Assembly: GCA_963803775.1 (NCBI GenBank)
Contig: CAWDNS010000006.1
Coordinates: 372,001 to 436,000, forward strand
DNA length: 64,000 bases
Origin: JABCZH01 sp963803775
GTDB taxonomy: Bacteria > Acidobacteriota > Terriglobia > Terriglobales > Acidobacteriaceae
Reading direction: 5' to 3'
The stretch's first letter is position 1, and the number at the start of each line of letters is the position of its first letter. The notes beneath the pieces are model-generated. The model searched no databases. It was not told the DNA's origin and saw only the letters and a list, made by a program, of their open reading frames with translations. Of the stretch, positions 50,996 to 59,210 are shown piece by piece. Position numbers and translations under genes: made by a program.

Positions 50996-51481
50996 ATGGC
51001 AACTCGCCGAAACTTCCTTGAAAAATCGACGCAATTGGCTGCTGGCGTACTCGTCGCCGGGGCCATTACGGCTTCCACCAGCCAGGCGCAGACTCAGCAA
51101 CCTCAGGTACCTAAGAAGAAACTGCACATTTTGATGAGGAGTTCTTGGGGAACGGATGAGCCTACCCGCGCATCCTTCGTCTTTTCCCACGGGCTCGCAC
51201 TGGCCGACGCCGGGCATGACGTGCAGATATTCCTCACTCACGACGCTACGTACCTCATGCGCAAGGCAACGGTGGATGTGGTCAAGCCCATCGGATGGCC
51301 TCCTCTCAGCGAGACCATGGCGAAGGTTGTAGCCAAACGCATCCCGGTATTCTCTTGAGGAGCCTGCGCCCGGGCCCGTGGGGTCACGGAGGCGGACTTG
51401 AGCAGTTGGAACGCGCAATGGGGCACCGTTCCGATCTACGTTTCCCTAGTGGAATGGGCCGACCACGTCATTAGTGAATGA
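50996..51481 (+). CDS. DsrE-family exported protein, candidate selenoprotein (in-frame TGA at 51356)
   Basis: A 161-codon reading frame if the TGA at 51356-51358 is decoded. The N-terminus is a twin-arginine signal (TRRNFLEKSTQLAAGVLV, end near residue 31). Then KKLHILMRSSWGTDEPTRAS, GLALADAGHDVQIFLTHDATYLMRKATVDVV and AKRIPVFS: the DsrE/F core. After the TGA the same frame reads GACARARGVTEADLSSWNA, TVPIYVSLVEWADHVISE and TGA stop, the expected end of the family. Position 121 (TGA) corresponds to the first Cys of a CGAC motif in relatives, so the motif here would be U-G-A-C. A hairpin follows (next entry). Exported thiol/selenol redox role inferred; a TGC-to-TGA mutation or base-call error remains possible. 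Confidence 0.72.
51359..51394 (+). promoter_or_regulatory. Bacterial SECIS-like hairpin after the TGA
   Basis: Upper stem CCGTG (51376-51380) and CACGG (51385-51389), loop GGGT (51381-51384). Lower stem CGCC (51367-51370) with GGCG (51391-51394), the 5' side having a CGGGC bulge. The loop starts 22 nt after the TGA and its first two bases are G, which are the criteria I recall for bacterial SECIS elements (upper stem 4 bp or more, 16-37 nt from UGA, G at the loop start). Confidence 0.6.
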
Positions 51482-51555
51482 AGCGGCTTCTACTCCTACC
51501 CGAACTCCCCGCTTCCTATTAGAATCTCCCTGACACGCCTACACCGGAGACCTAA

Positions 51556-53517
51556 ATGGCCGCGGACCCCACCGTTAACATCGATTCCATCCTGCAAGAG
51601 CAGCGCAAATTCGAATGTCCCGAGCACTTTCGCCAACATGCCCACATCAAGTCAGCGGAAGAATACGACCGCATTTATCGCGAGTCCGTTGACCATCCCG
51701 AAGAATTCTGGGGACGCATCGCCGAAGAACTCCACTGGTTTAAGAAATGGGACAAAGTCCTCGAGTGGAAACACCCCTGGGCCAAGTGGTTCGTAGGCGG
51801 CCAGCTCAATCTTTCCTACAACTGCCTCGACCGCCACGTAAAATCACATCGCAAAAATAAAGCTGCCATCATTTGGGAAAGCGAGCCCGGCGAGGTCCGC
51901 ACTTTCACTTATCAACAGCTTCATCGCGAAGTTCAGAAGTTTGCGAATGTACTCAAGTCGCTCGGCATCAAGAAAGGCGACCGCGTCGCCATCTACATGG
52001 GCATGACCCCGGAACTGCCCATCGCGATGCTGGCCTGCGCCCGCATCGGCGCCACCCACACCATCGTCTTCGGCGGATTCTCTTCCAACGCCCTGGTCGA
52101 CCGCATCCACGACTCGCAAGCCGTCGCCGTCATCACTCAGGACGGCGCTTACCGCCGCGGCGCAGAAGTCAAACTTTTCCCCGCTGTCGAAGAAGCCTTG
52201 AAGTCGTGTCCATCGGTGAAGAGCGTGGTCGTTTACCAGCGCACCGGATCGCCCATCCACATGCAGCCCGGTCGCGACCACTGGTGGCACGAACTCATGG
52301 CTTCCGTCTCCGACCAATGCCCAGCCGAGCCGCTCGACTCCGAACATCCTCTCTATATCCTTTACACCTCGGGCACAACCGGCAAACCCAAAGGCCTCGT
52401 TCACACCACCGGCGGATATTCCGTCGGCACTTATCTAACCTCCAAGTGGGTTTTCGATCTCAAAGAAGAAGACACCTACTGGTGTACCGCCGACATCGGA
52501 TGGGTCACCGGACACAGCTACATCGTTTACGGCATCCTCCAGAACGGCGCCACCAGCCTGATGTATGAAGGCGCGCCCAATCACCCCGAACCCGACCGCT
52601 TCTGGAGCATCATCGACCGCCATCAAGTCAACATTCTTTACACCGCGCCCACCGCCATCCGTACCTTCATCAAATGGGGAGAGCAGTGGCCGCGCAAACA
52701 TAAACTTGACAGCTTGCGCCTGCTCGGCACCGTAGGCGAGCCCATCAATCCTGAAGCCTGGATGTGGTACCGCGATGTCATCGGCCACAATAATTGTCCC
52801 ATCGTCGACACCTGGTGGCAGACCGAAACCGGCAACATCATGATCAGCCCCATCCCCGGCGCTGTTGCCACCAAGCCCGGCTCCGCCACCCGTCCCGTTC
52901 CCGGAGTCGTCGCCGAAGTCGTCTCCATGGATGGTAAGCCCGTGCCGGACGGTTCCGGAGGCTACCTCATCCTCAAGCAACCGTGGCCGGGAATGGCACG
53001 CACCATCTACGGAGATCCCGACCGCTACGTGCAGCAATACTGGTCGCAGATTCCTCCTTATTACTTCACCGGGGACGGCGCTCGCCGCGACAAAGACGGC
53101 TATTTCTGGATCATGGGCCGCGTGGACGACGTCATCAACGTCTCCGGCCACCGCTTGAGCACCATGGAAGTGGAATCGGCGTTAGTCGCCCACGAAGCTG
53201 TGGCCGAAGCCGCCGTCGTCGGACGCCCTGACGATCTTAAAGGTCAGGCGATCTCCGCCTTCGTGACCCTCCAACAAGGCCGTCAACCCACGGCAGAGCT
53301 GAAAGAAGAGCTGCGACGCTGGGTGACTAAAGAAATCGGCGCGCTCGCCCGTCCCGACGATATCCGCTTCAGCGACATGCTGCCGAAAACCCGCAGCGGT
53401 AAGATCATGCGCCGTCTGCTGCGAGAGCTAGCGACGAGCGGGGAAGTGAAGGGCGATACCACCACCCTCGAAGATTTCAGCGTGATCTCAAAGCTCAAAG
53501 AGCAGGACGAAGTGTAG
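51556..53517 (+). CDS. acs: Acetyl-CoA synthetase
   Basis: Makes acetyl-CoA from acetate, ATP and CoA. The 653-residue protein has the ANL-superfamily motifs in order: LYILYTSGTTGKPKGLVHTT (P-loop, A3), TYWCTADIGWVTGHSYIVYG, GEPINPEAWMWY, DTWWQTETGNIMI (A5), YFTGDGARRDKDGYFWIMGRVDDVINVSGHR (A7/A8) and PKTRSGKIMRRLLR near the end, where the Lys is the acetylation site of Pat-type regulators. The Trp in TWWQTE fits acetate selectivity. GGAGACC precedes the ATG. It probably funnels acetate into the TCA genes at the start of the window. The downstream gene is unrelated. Confidence 0.97.
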   Translation: MAADPTVNIDSILQEQRKFECPEHFRQHAHIKSAEEYDRIYRESVDHPEEFWGRIAEELHWFKKWDKVLEWKHPWAKWFVGGQLNLSYNCLDRHVKSHRKNKAAIIWESEPGEVRTFTYQQLHREVQKFANVLKSLGIKKGDRVAIYMGMTPELPIAMLACARIGATHTIVFGGFSSNALVDRIHDSQAVAVITQDGAYRRGAEVKLFPAVEEALKSCPSVKSVVVYQRTGSPIHMQPGRDHWWHELMASVSDQCPAEPLDSEHPLYILYTSGTTGKPKGLVHTTGGYSVGTYLTSKWVFDLKEEDTYWCTADIGWVTGHSYIVYGILQNGATSLMYEGAPNHPEPDRFWSIIDRHQVNILYTAPTAIRTFIKWGEQWPRKHKLDSLRLLGTVGEPINPEAWMWYRDVIGHNNCPIVDTWWQTETGNIMISPIPGAVATKPGSATRPVPGVVAEVVSMDGKPVPDGSGGYLILKQPWPGMARTIYGDPDRYVQQYWSQIPPYYFTGDGARRDKDGYFWIMGRVDDVINVSGHRLSTMEVESALVAHEAVAEAAVVGRPDDLKGQAISAFVTLQQGRQPTAELKEELRRWVTKEIGALARPDDIRFSDMLPKTRSGKIMRRLLRELATSGEVKGDTTTLEDFSVISKLKEQDEV

Positions 53518-53582
53518 GTGGAGTGGGGCCTTGACCCTGTGATTGGCTTTACATCGTGCAACGGTTTCATCGGAACTAACCT

Positions 53583-54032
53583 GTGGAACGCGACAAACTG
53601 ATATCGGCAGTGTGGCTGATTGCGGGTTTGGTCGTGCTTGCTCCCGCAATGCTTTTCATTCTTATGGGGATTGTCTTGTCGCTTGCGCTGTTGCCAACTC
53701 TGGCCAAAACGCTCGCAAATCCAGACAGATACACACTCACTTTCATCGCCAGGACTATAGCAGAGACAGCCGGCGGTTGTGCTGGGCTCATTGCCGCCTG
53801 GATGGGAATATTGATTCCGCAGAAACTGCAGCGCCGTCCGAAGCTAAAACGAATCTTCCTCGTTCTTGCTTGTGCTGGTGTTGCCGCTATTTCGGTGTAC
53901 ATTCCGGACAAAGCGTGGCGACACTCGAACTTGGCTCTTTGGGTAGTGCTCGGGCCTGTAATTATAGGCGCCTGTGGTTTATGCGGAGTGTTCCGTCGCC
54001 AGTCGGTTTCTGTTATCGAAGGGCCAAGGTGA
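53583..54032 (+). CDS. Small membrane protein, hypothetical
   Basis: A 149-residue protein with four hydrophobic segments (AVWLIAGLVVLAPAMLFILMGIVLSLALLP, GGCAGLIAAWMGILIP, RIFLVLACAGVAAISVYIP, LALWVVLGPVIIGACGLCGVF). Start GTG at 53583, with no strong Shine-Dalgarno. I do not recognise a family. It stands alone between acs and a short repeat. Confidence 0.5.
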   Translation: MERDKLISAVWLIAGLVVLAPAMLFILMGIVLSLALLPTLAKTLANPDRYTLTFIARTIAETAGGCAGLIAAWMGILIPQKLQRRPKLKRIFLVLACAGVAAISVYIPDKAWRHSNLALWVVLGPVIIGACGLCGVFRRQSVSVIEGPR

Positions 54033-54058
54033 CCCCTGCAGTCACTATGTAGGTTGCG

Positions 54059-54078
54059 ATTAAGTCCCGAAGGGACGG
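54059..54078. repeat. Short GTCCC-GAA-GGGAC hairpin element
   Basis: AAGTCCCGAAGGGACGGCAT in the spacer between two convergent genes. The TCCCGAAGGGA-GGCA sequence is known to me as a dispersed motif in acidobacterial genomes; one copy was seen in this window. The stem is 5 bp with a GAA loop. Confidence 0.45.
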
Positions 54079-54093
54079 CATCTGAAAACAATC

Positions 54094-54384
54094 TCACGCT
54101 GCCGCCACAAACCCCCAACCCTCACCACCGAACCGGCTTACGTCTGACTCCGACTCTCTCCCGAAAGCACACAAGCTCGCCGTGCTCGCCGATATCTCCT
54201 CGCGCGCCAGCGCCTCCCCGATCAACGCCTTCGATCCTCCCTGGCTCTGTTCCAGCAAAGTCCGCGCCAGCACCCGTACGTCTCCATCCGGTGATGACAG
54301 CGCTCGCACCAACTCCAGCCCCGCATCTTCCTTGCCGAACTGTGACCACACCATCCCGCACAGCACCAGATAGTCTCCGTACAT
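54094..54384 (-). CDS. Small conserved protein, hypothetical
   Basis: A 96-residue soluble protein: MYGDYLVLCGMVWSQFGKED at the start, then HEAT-like helices (AGLELVRALSSPDGDVRVLART, SKALIGEALAREEIS, STASLCAFGRES). It resembles a small acidobacterial family of the same opening that I know without function. The Gly-rich end (FGGEGWGF) is odd. Convergent with the gene at 53583; it may be regulated separately from the sigma/anti-sigma pair upstream. Confidence 0.55.
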   Translation of the reverse strand: MYGDYLVLCGMVWSQFGKEDAGLELVRALSSPDGDVRVLARTLLEQSQGGSKALIGEALAREEISASTASLCAFGRESESDVSRFGGEGWGFVAAA

Positions 54385-54510
54385 GTTCGGCCTCCCGCCA
54401 CTGGGATTTAGTTCCGCTATTACTTGTACGTAATTAAGACGCGGAAGGATGGCACAGCGTTGTCAATTTCTTGTAAAAAGACTTGCCAGGAGATCCTCAG
54501 GGACGGCCTG

Positions 54511-55290
54511 CTACTCGCCCGCTCCCAACATCACAATCGGCATAGTAGGAGTCGCTGACCCAGCTTCTGGCTCAATAGTGATGGCAAAAGCCCTGGCTTC
54601 GACTCCCGCTGGCAGCGGAGGATTCACCACCGTCGCGCTGCCGTGCGCATCCGGCTTAAAAACACCGGCTGGGATCGGTGCGCCGCTGGTCGGGATCAGC
54701 CACAGCTCATAAGCCTTCTTCGCCGGAGCCGCCGGCATATTGCTGGCAATAAAGATGAGGTCGGAACGGTCGCGCACATAGATCGCCTTGCCTTGCGGCT
54801 GTGGCGGAGTCTTCGCCGCCACCAGCGTCACGCGCATGGCGTCGCTTGCGGTCAGCGTCGAGACAATCTCGTGCGCCCGCCGCAGTTCCACCTGATCCCT
54901 CGCCGCCTCAGATTGCATTCCCGCAATTTGCTCCCGCAATGCAGAATTCTGTCTTCCTAGAAACATAGCCACCAGCACCAGCCCAGCCGCCACCAACGAC
55001 GGCGCCAGCATCCACCATGATCGTTTGGAGGAAGAACGTTTCGGTGCAGCGGCGGTTTTTCGAGGCTCCTGCGCAATCGCCACCATCAACCGCTCCCGCG
55101 ACCTCCCCGGAGGTTTCGGTCCCGTAGTCGAAAGTGACAACAACGCCATATCGCCACGCAGAGATTCCAATTCACGCCGGCACGCGGCACACTCGTGTAA
55201 GTGCGTCTCAAGCTCCTGCCGGTCTTTGCCTTCGAGCGATCCCATCGCCAACAGCGCCAGGTTCTCCGCGAATGGTTCGTGTGCACTCAT
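54511..55290 (-). CDS. Anti-sigma factor, RskA type with zinc-finger
   Basis: A 259-residue protein. N-terminal ZAS zinc-binding segment (LETHLHECAACRRELESLRGD, His/Cys3-type), single membrane helix (SWWMLAPSLVAAGLVLVAMFL) and a periplasmic RskA-like domain (AIYVRDRSDLIFIASNMPAAPAKKAYELWLIPTSGAPIPAGVF). It binds the sigma factor encoded directly upstream, with which it overlaps by four bases (ATGA). Signal transduction would release the sigma factor by proteolysis in response to redox or envelope cues, as for SigK of mycobacteria; the actual cue is not visible. Confidence 0.9.
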   Translation of the reverse strand: MSAHEPFAENLALLAMGSLEGKDRQELETHLHECAACRRELESLRGDMALLSLSTTGPKPPGRSRERLMVAIAQEPRKTAAAPKRSSSKRSWWMLAPSLVAAGLVLVAMFLGRQNSALREQIAGMQSEAARDQVELRRAHEIVSTLTASDAMRVTLVAAKTPPQPQGKAIYVRDRSDLIFIASNMPAAPAKKAYELWLIPTSGAPIPAGVFKPDAHGSATVVNPPLPAGVEARAFAITIEPEAGSATPTMPIVMLGAGE

Positions 55291-55808
55291 GTCTGAAACG
55301 CCTTACGCAAAGTCAGCAACCCAGCCCGAATGCGGGTCTTCACCGTTCCCAGTGGTTCGCCCGTCTTAGCCGAAATCTCGGAATGCGAAAGTCCTTCGAA
55401 GTATGCCATCTCCAGCGTGCTTCTTTGTGCCGACGGCATCCCGCCCAACACCGTGCGTACCTTAGTCATGGCCATTGCCCGGTCCGCTTCAGCTGCCATA
55501 TCCGGCTCAACCGACAACAATACATCCTCCACATCGCTCTCCGGACGCCGCTTGCGCAACCCATCAATCGACCGGTTCCGCGCAATCACCGCCAGCCAAG
55601 GCGCCAGATTCCCCCGGCTCGAATCGAACAAATCCGGGTTCCGCCACAACTGCAAAAACACTTCCTGAAGTACATCCTCCGCCGCGCCCGTATCCCCCAA
55701 AACCCGCAGCGAGACTGAGTATACGACTGCGGAATAGCGATCATAGAGCTCCGCCATAGCGGCCTCGTTGCCGGCGCGTATCGCCGACACAAGTGCCGCG
55801 TCGCTCAT
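55287..55808 (-). CDS. ECF sigma factor, SigK-like
   Basis: A 173-residue sigma factor: sigma2 (AAMAELYDRYSAVVYSVSLRVLGD, AEDVLQEVFLQLWRNPDLFDSSRGNLAPWLAVIARNRSIDGLR) and sigma4 (GGMPSAQRSTLEMAYFEGLSHSEISAKTGEPLGTVKTRIRAGLLTLRKAF). The longer frame back to 55976 is not used, because its first part is the translation of a dispersed repeat (residues DPSTSLRAG). The ATG at 55808 has only a weak site (AACAGGT). Stop and RskA-type anti-sigma start overlap by four bases. Confidence 0.9.
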   Translation of the reverse strand: MSDAALVSAIRAGNEAAMAELYDRYSAVVYSVSLRVLGDTGAAEDVLQEVFLQLWRNPDLFDSSRGNLAPWLAVIARNRSIDGLRKRRPESDVEDVLLSVEPDMAAEADRAMAMTKVRTVLGGMPSAQRSTLEMAYFEGLSHSEISAKTGEPLGTVKTRIRAGLLTLRKAFQT

Positions 55809-55935
55809 ACCTGTTCTAGCTTCGGCGGGGGACAATCTTCTCTTCTCCTCTGATGTACGTTGGCCAACCCCATGCTGGATTGCGGGGATATTGTACCGTG
55901 GAAGCCACACGAACCACGTAGCCCAGACGCCCAAG

Positions 55936-55967
55936 CCTGCCCTGAGCGACGTCGAAGGGTCTGGGCA
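55936..55967. repeat. Dispersed TGAGC-GTCGAAGG repeat, copy 2
   Basis: CCTGCCCTGAGCGACGTCGA followed by AGGGTCTGGGCAG, flanked by GCCCAGAC (55921-55928) and GTCTGGGC (55959-55966) as an inverted pair. When read on the minus strand it gives the spurious peptide DPSTSLRAG, found at the start of an otherwise plausible sigma frame. Confidence 0.7.
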
Positions 55968-55989
55968 GTTCAGCAAAGCCCAACAGGAT

Positions 55990-56030
55990 TTTCTCTGTGC
56001 GCTCTGTGAACTCTGTGGTTAAGGCCTTTC
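55990..56030. repeat. CTCTGTG-type dispersed repeat
   Basis: TTTTCTCTGTGCGCTCTGTG then AACTCTGTGGTTAAGGCC, four units of 10 nt. Lies between the sigma factor start and the small zinc-ribbon gene. Confidence 0.65.
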
Positions 56031-56079
56031 TCGCCGGCCCGAAGCATCGCGTCCATCGCGAAAGGTGGGGATATTCAAC

Positions 56080-56265
56080 TCAAGCCCGCGCAGGTTGCTC
56101 TGCGACCTTTTTCTCGCACTTATGCGCATTGAACTGCTCTTGGATAGCAGACTGCGCGTTACCCCTGGCGGGGTCGCCAAAGAACTGGGTATTGCACTGC
56201 TCGCAGACTCCAATTACAGGAACGTTCCTTACCCGCTTCACAATCCGAAGATTCCGTTTAGGCAT
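56080..56265 (-). CDS. Small zinc-ribbon-like protein
   Basis: A 61-residue protein: MPKRNLRIVKRVRNVPVIGV, then CEQCNTQFFGDPARGNAQSA and IQEQFNAHKCEKK. The CxxC (in CEQC) and the later HxC form a single zinc site of the ribbon type. Similar short proteins with this N-terminus occur in other Acidobacteriota, as far as I remember. It is short but looks real because of the conserved motif spacing. Function unknown. Confidence 0.68.
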   Translation of the reverse strand: MPKRNLRIVKRVRNVPVIGVCEQCNTQFFGDPARGNAQSAIQEQFNAHKCEKKVAEQPARA

Positions 56266-56292
56266 AGATAAGTTTCGCACATCTGGGACTAA

Positions 56293-56336
56293 AACCTTCG
56301 TGAACCTTCGTGTCCTTTGTGGTTTATTGATTTTCT
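56293..56336. repeat. CTTCGTG-type dispersed repeat
   Basis: ACCTTCGTGAACCTTCGTGT, then CCTTTGTGGTTTATTG, three units of about 10 nt with a GGTTTA end. Directly downstream of the SEL1-type gene end on the minus strand. Confidence 0.62.
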
Positions 56337-56340
56337 CGAA

Positions 56341-57279
56341 CTACGGCCCGGTCTTCATCGCGACTTCCCGCTCCTCCGGCGTCATCTGCTGCCATAGCAC
56401 AACCAAGTCCTGCTGAATCCGCACATTCCTCGGCTCCTGGTGCGACGCCTTGGCAAACCAGCGATACGCCAGCGGCACATCACGGGTCACGCAATGCCCG
56501 GTCGCATACATCGTACCCAACACACTCTGCGCCTTGGCGCTCGATTGCGCCGCTGCCGCCATCAGACTCTTGCCCGCTCGCCCGCAATCCGCCTGAACTC
56601 CATGCCCATAAAGATAATCTTCGCCCTGAACTTCGAGAGCATCCGCCGACGCGTTCTGCGCCGGCGTCTTGTACTCTACTTTGGTCGCTGCGGGTTTCAG
56701 TGCCGGCTTCTTCGCGGCCGGAGCTTGTTCCTCCTGCGGTTCCGGTTCCTGCTTCGTGGCCTCGGTCACGGCCTGACTCGGCTGCGTTGCCACTTGATCC
56801 GAAGGCCCGGCAGTCGGCGGTACCGGGGTTGCATTCTGCGCAGCACTATCGTTGGTCGGCGCTGGTTGCGCCACCGGCGGATTCGGAGCGGAGGCCGCCT
56901 GAGGAGGAACTGTCGGGGCCGGAACCGCGTTTGACTCTGTCTGCACCACGTTAGGGTTCTTCCCCGCCTTCGCAATCCAGGCCCGCATCTCTCCCCGCCA
57001 GTGCCAGCCCGCACCTGCAATCACCGCGAGCAATACCAAAAGAGCTGCTAGCCCGCGTCGATGTTCGCCGCCGGAGTCGTCCTCCAGTAAGTATTCAACC
57101 CGCTCCGCTTCCGTAGGATCATCCTGCACCAGGCCCAGCAGCGAAGGCCGGCTGAATGCTTGCGCTTCCTCGCGCTCCCGTTCCACCCGCCGCCGCGAGG
57201 GAAGCTTGGCTCCGCACATTCCGCAAAAACTATGTTGCGGAAGATTCTCGTATTTGCACTCTTCACAGCGAACGGACAT
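56341..57279 (-). CDS. Zinc-ribbon, single-pass membrane protein with SEL1-like repeats
   Basis: A 312-residue protein. The N-terminal zinc ribbon CEECKYENLPQHSFCGMCG (two CxxC) is followed by a membrane helix (GLAALLVLLAVIAGAGWHW), a Pro/Ala/Gln-rich linker of about 110 residues, and two SEL1-like repeats (LEVQGEDYLYGHGVQADCGR, AKAQSVLGTMYATGHCVTRDVPLAYRWFAKA). The ribbon is on the cytosolic side and the SEL1 part outside. Function: SEL1 repeats bind protein partners in signalling; no more precise role can be given. Complete start at ATG 57279. Confidence 0.75.
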   Translation of the reverse strand: MSVRCEECKYENLPQHSFCGMCGAKLPSRRRVEREREEAQAFSRPSLLGLVQDDPTEAERVEYLLEDDSGGEHRRGLAALLVLLAVIAGAGWHWRGEMRAWIAKAGKNPNVVQTESNAVPAPTVPPQAASAPNPPVAQPAPTNDSAAQNATPVPPTAGPSDQVATQPSQAVTEATKQEPEPQEEQAPAAKKPALKPAATKVEYKTPAQNASADALEVQGEDYLYGHGVQADCGRAGKSLMAAAAQSSAKAQSVLGTMYATGHCVTRDVPLAYRWFAKASHQEPRNVRIQQDLVVLWQQMTPEEREVAMKTGP

Positions 57280-57460
57280 GGAATGCCCCTCAGACTACAA
57301 TGACAGATTCCACTTCTTGGCCAGAGGTTGGCATGAGACGACTGCGGATGTCTTGTAGCTTACTACAGGATTCTACTTAAGTAGCGAATGAATTTAGGTT
57401 TTAGGACATCGCTTTGCGTGTGCCTATCGAGTGGCACCCGGCTGTTTCTTCGTCGGTGGA

Positions 57461-57715
57461 TTAGCGTCGGCGAGGGAGTCTCTTTGCCGAGGCCTCGGCT
57501 CCAGGTGGTTCACGGAACGGTTCCACCGCAATGCGTTCGTAACCCACTTCCAGCACGGTCATGCGTTCTGTGCCGCCCGGCAATTGCAGGACTACGCTGT
57601 CATCCGCTGCCGACTTCATCAACGCGCGCCCCAGAGTTTCTGGCCAGTTTCCGGATTGCCGACAATTCGGGCGTTGATGAGGAGAAGCGCGTTTAAGGGG
57701 AGTAACGAGAGATTG
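57461..57715 (-). pseudogene. C-terminal remnant of a GreA/GreB-family elongation factor
   Basis: An 84-codon open stretch with no start codon reading PETLGRALMKSAADDSVVLQ and LPGGTERMTVLEVGYERIAV before an Arg-rich end. The S/T-x-L-G-R-A-L-x-x-x-x-x-D-x-V/S-V-x pattern with P-G-G/x-E is that of the C-terminal FKBP-like domain of GreA/GreB. The N-terminal coiled coil is missing; upstream is the end of the MFS gene at 57745. Probably debris or a partly assembled gene. Confidence 0.55.
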
Positions 57716-57744
57716 TCACGCGCAAACGCCTGCAAGGATGAGGG

Positions 57745-59210
57745 TCACTCCGACGCCTCTTCTATCAAAAGAGTTGCCGCGGCATCAGAGGTCGACTGTT
57801 TCCTCTCCTCTATGGAAAAAGGCAGCCTTAGTGCTGCTACCAAGAGCAGAATATGAATGAGGCTAAGCAACATGAAGGCTGCGGTAAAGGCTCCGGAGAT
57901 GCCGGTCGCCTGGTGCGCCATCCCCAGTCTCCATCCGAGAAAAGTAGCGCACAGTGTCGTCAGAGTGGGCCCTCCGAGACGCTGAACAATATTGAGTGAG
58001 GTTGTCGCCATCGGCAGGTGTTCTTTCTCGACCGAAGCGTAGGCAGAGGTAATGGACGGAATGCCGACCGCGCTCAAACCCATCCCGCGGACGAAGAGCG
58101 CACATGCGAGTAGGGGGAGGGACAAGCCGTGGCTGGCAAGATAAAGGAACGGCAGCGTCCCGGCGAAGGCCAAAAAGGCGCCGCTGCCCGATACCCTTCG
58201 GATGCCGAAGCGCTGCGTCAGGACGCCGATCCTTCGGATACGTGCAGATCATGCCCAGTCCGAGCGGAGCCATCAACCAGCCTGCCGCGCTGGGTGATTC
58301 GCCGCACATACGGATGAGATAGATCGGGATGAGCATCTGTCCTGCGAACGAGATTCCGTTCGGCGTGAATTGCGTGGCACGGATGCAGAAAAGTCCTTTC
58401 CCCTAAAGAGCTGAAGATCAATGAGCGCATCCTCGCCCTTCATGGTTGCCGTCCTGAAGAAGACAGTAAGCAGCACGAGGGCAACGAAAAATGCCGTCAA
58501 GCCGATCCGTTCGCTAAGATGGTCCGACACCGTAGAGAAAGAGCACGAGCCCTGGGGAGAGCAGGGCAGAAGCCGAGGAAGATCGAGATCTCTCGACCGG
58601 GCTTCGGCACGGTCTTCGGGAAGAAAGCGAATCGCCAGAACGATTCCCAAAAGGCCGACCGGAACGTTGACCAGGAACAGCCAACGCCAGGACGCATGTT
58701 GAAGAATCGCCCCAGCGAGCACGGGCCCGAGGAGCGGTCCCAGCAGAATTGGTATTGCGGCGTAACTGAGAACGCGCGCCATGTGCCTCCCCGCGGCGCG
58801 CGCCATCATCATCTGCGCCAGCGGAGCCATCAGACCTCCGCTCATTCCCTGGAGGACTCGAAAGCCAATCAGCGAGTTCGCGGACCACGCGAGTCCGCAG
58901 AGTGCCGATGAGAGCGTGAAGATCGGAAAACACCACAGATAGAGCGATTTTGCTCCGAGCGCCCGACGAGCCAGCCATTGAACGGGAGCATGAGAGCCAG
59001 TGCCAGAAGATAGCCGCTGGTGACCCATTGAATCGCGGTGAGACTGCTATGCAGATCAACGGCGAGACTGGAGAGGGATACGTTGACGACAGTCGCATCG
59101 AGCTGCGCCATGAGGGAGCCAAGCACAGCGACGGCAGTGATCTTCCAGACCCATGGGTCGAGTCGGTCGACTTGGATCTTGGCGTTAGGCAAGTGCGGCC
59201 AGGACCTCAT
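57745..59210 (-). pseudogene. DHA2-family MFS drug pump (EmrB/QacA-like), frameshifted
   Basis: Reads as a single 14-helix MFS protein over about 480 residues, but in four frames. Start MRSWPHLPNAKIQVDRLDPW at 59210 (overlapping the isochorismatase stop by 26 nt), then LMAQLDATVVNVSLSSLAVD. One missing C near 58955 changes frame to ALGAKSLYLWCFPIFTLSSA and FRVLQGMSGGLMAPLAQMMM. One missing G near 58380 gives ATQFTPNGISFAGQMLIPIY, and one extra A near 58232 gives RIGVLTQRFGIRRVSGSGAF up to the stop at 57745. All are single-base changes. Either a decayed gene or sequence error; the operon position with an isochorismatase and a TetR repressor suggests a once-functional efflux unit. Confidence 0.75.

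Noticed and set aside
55809..55976. N-terminal extension of the SigK-like sigma factor
   Set aside because: It codes for the DPSTSLRAG repeat peptide and other spacer sequence, and the sigma2 domain begins only after the ATG at 55808.
57388..57856. Plus-strand open frames past the SEL1-type gene
   Set aside because: They run opposite to the GreA-like remnant and the end of the MFS gene and show no family motif; the minus-strand reading explains the sequence better.
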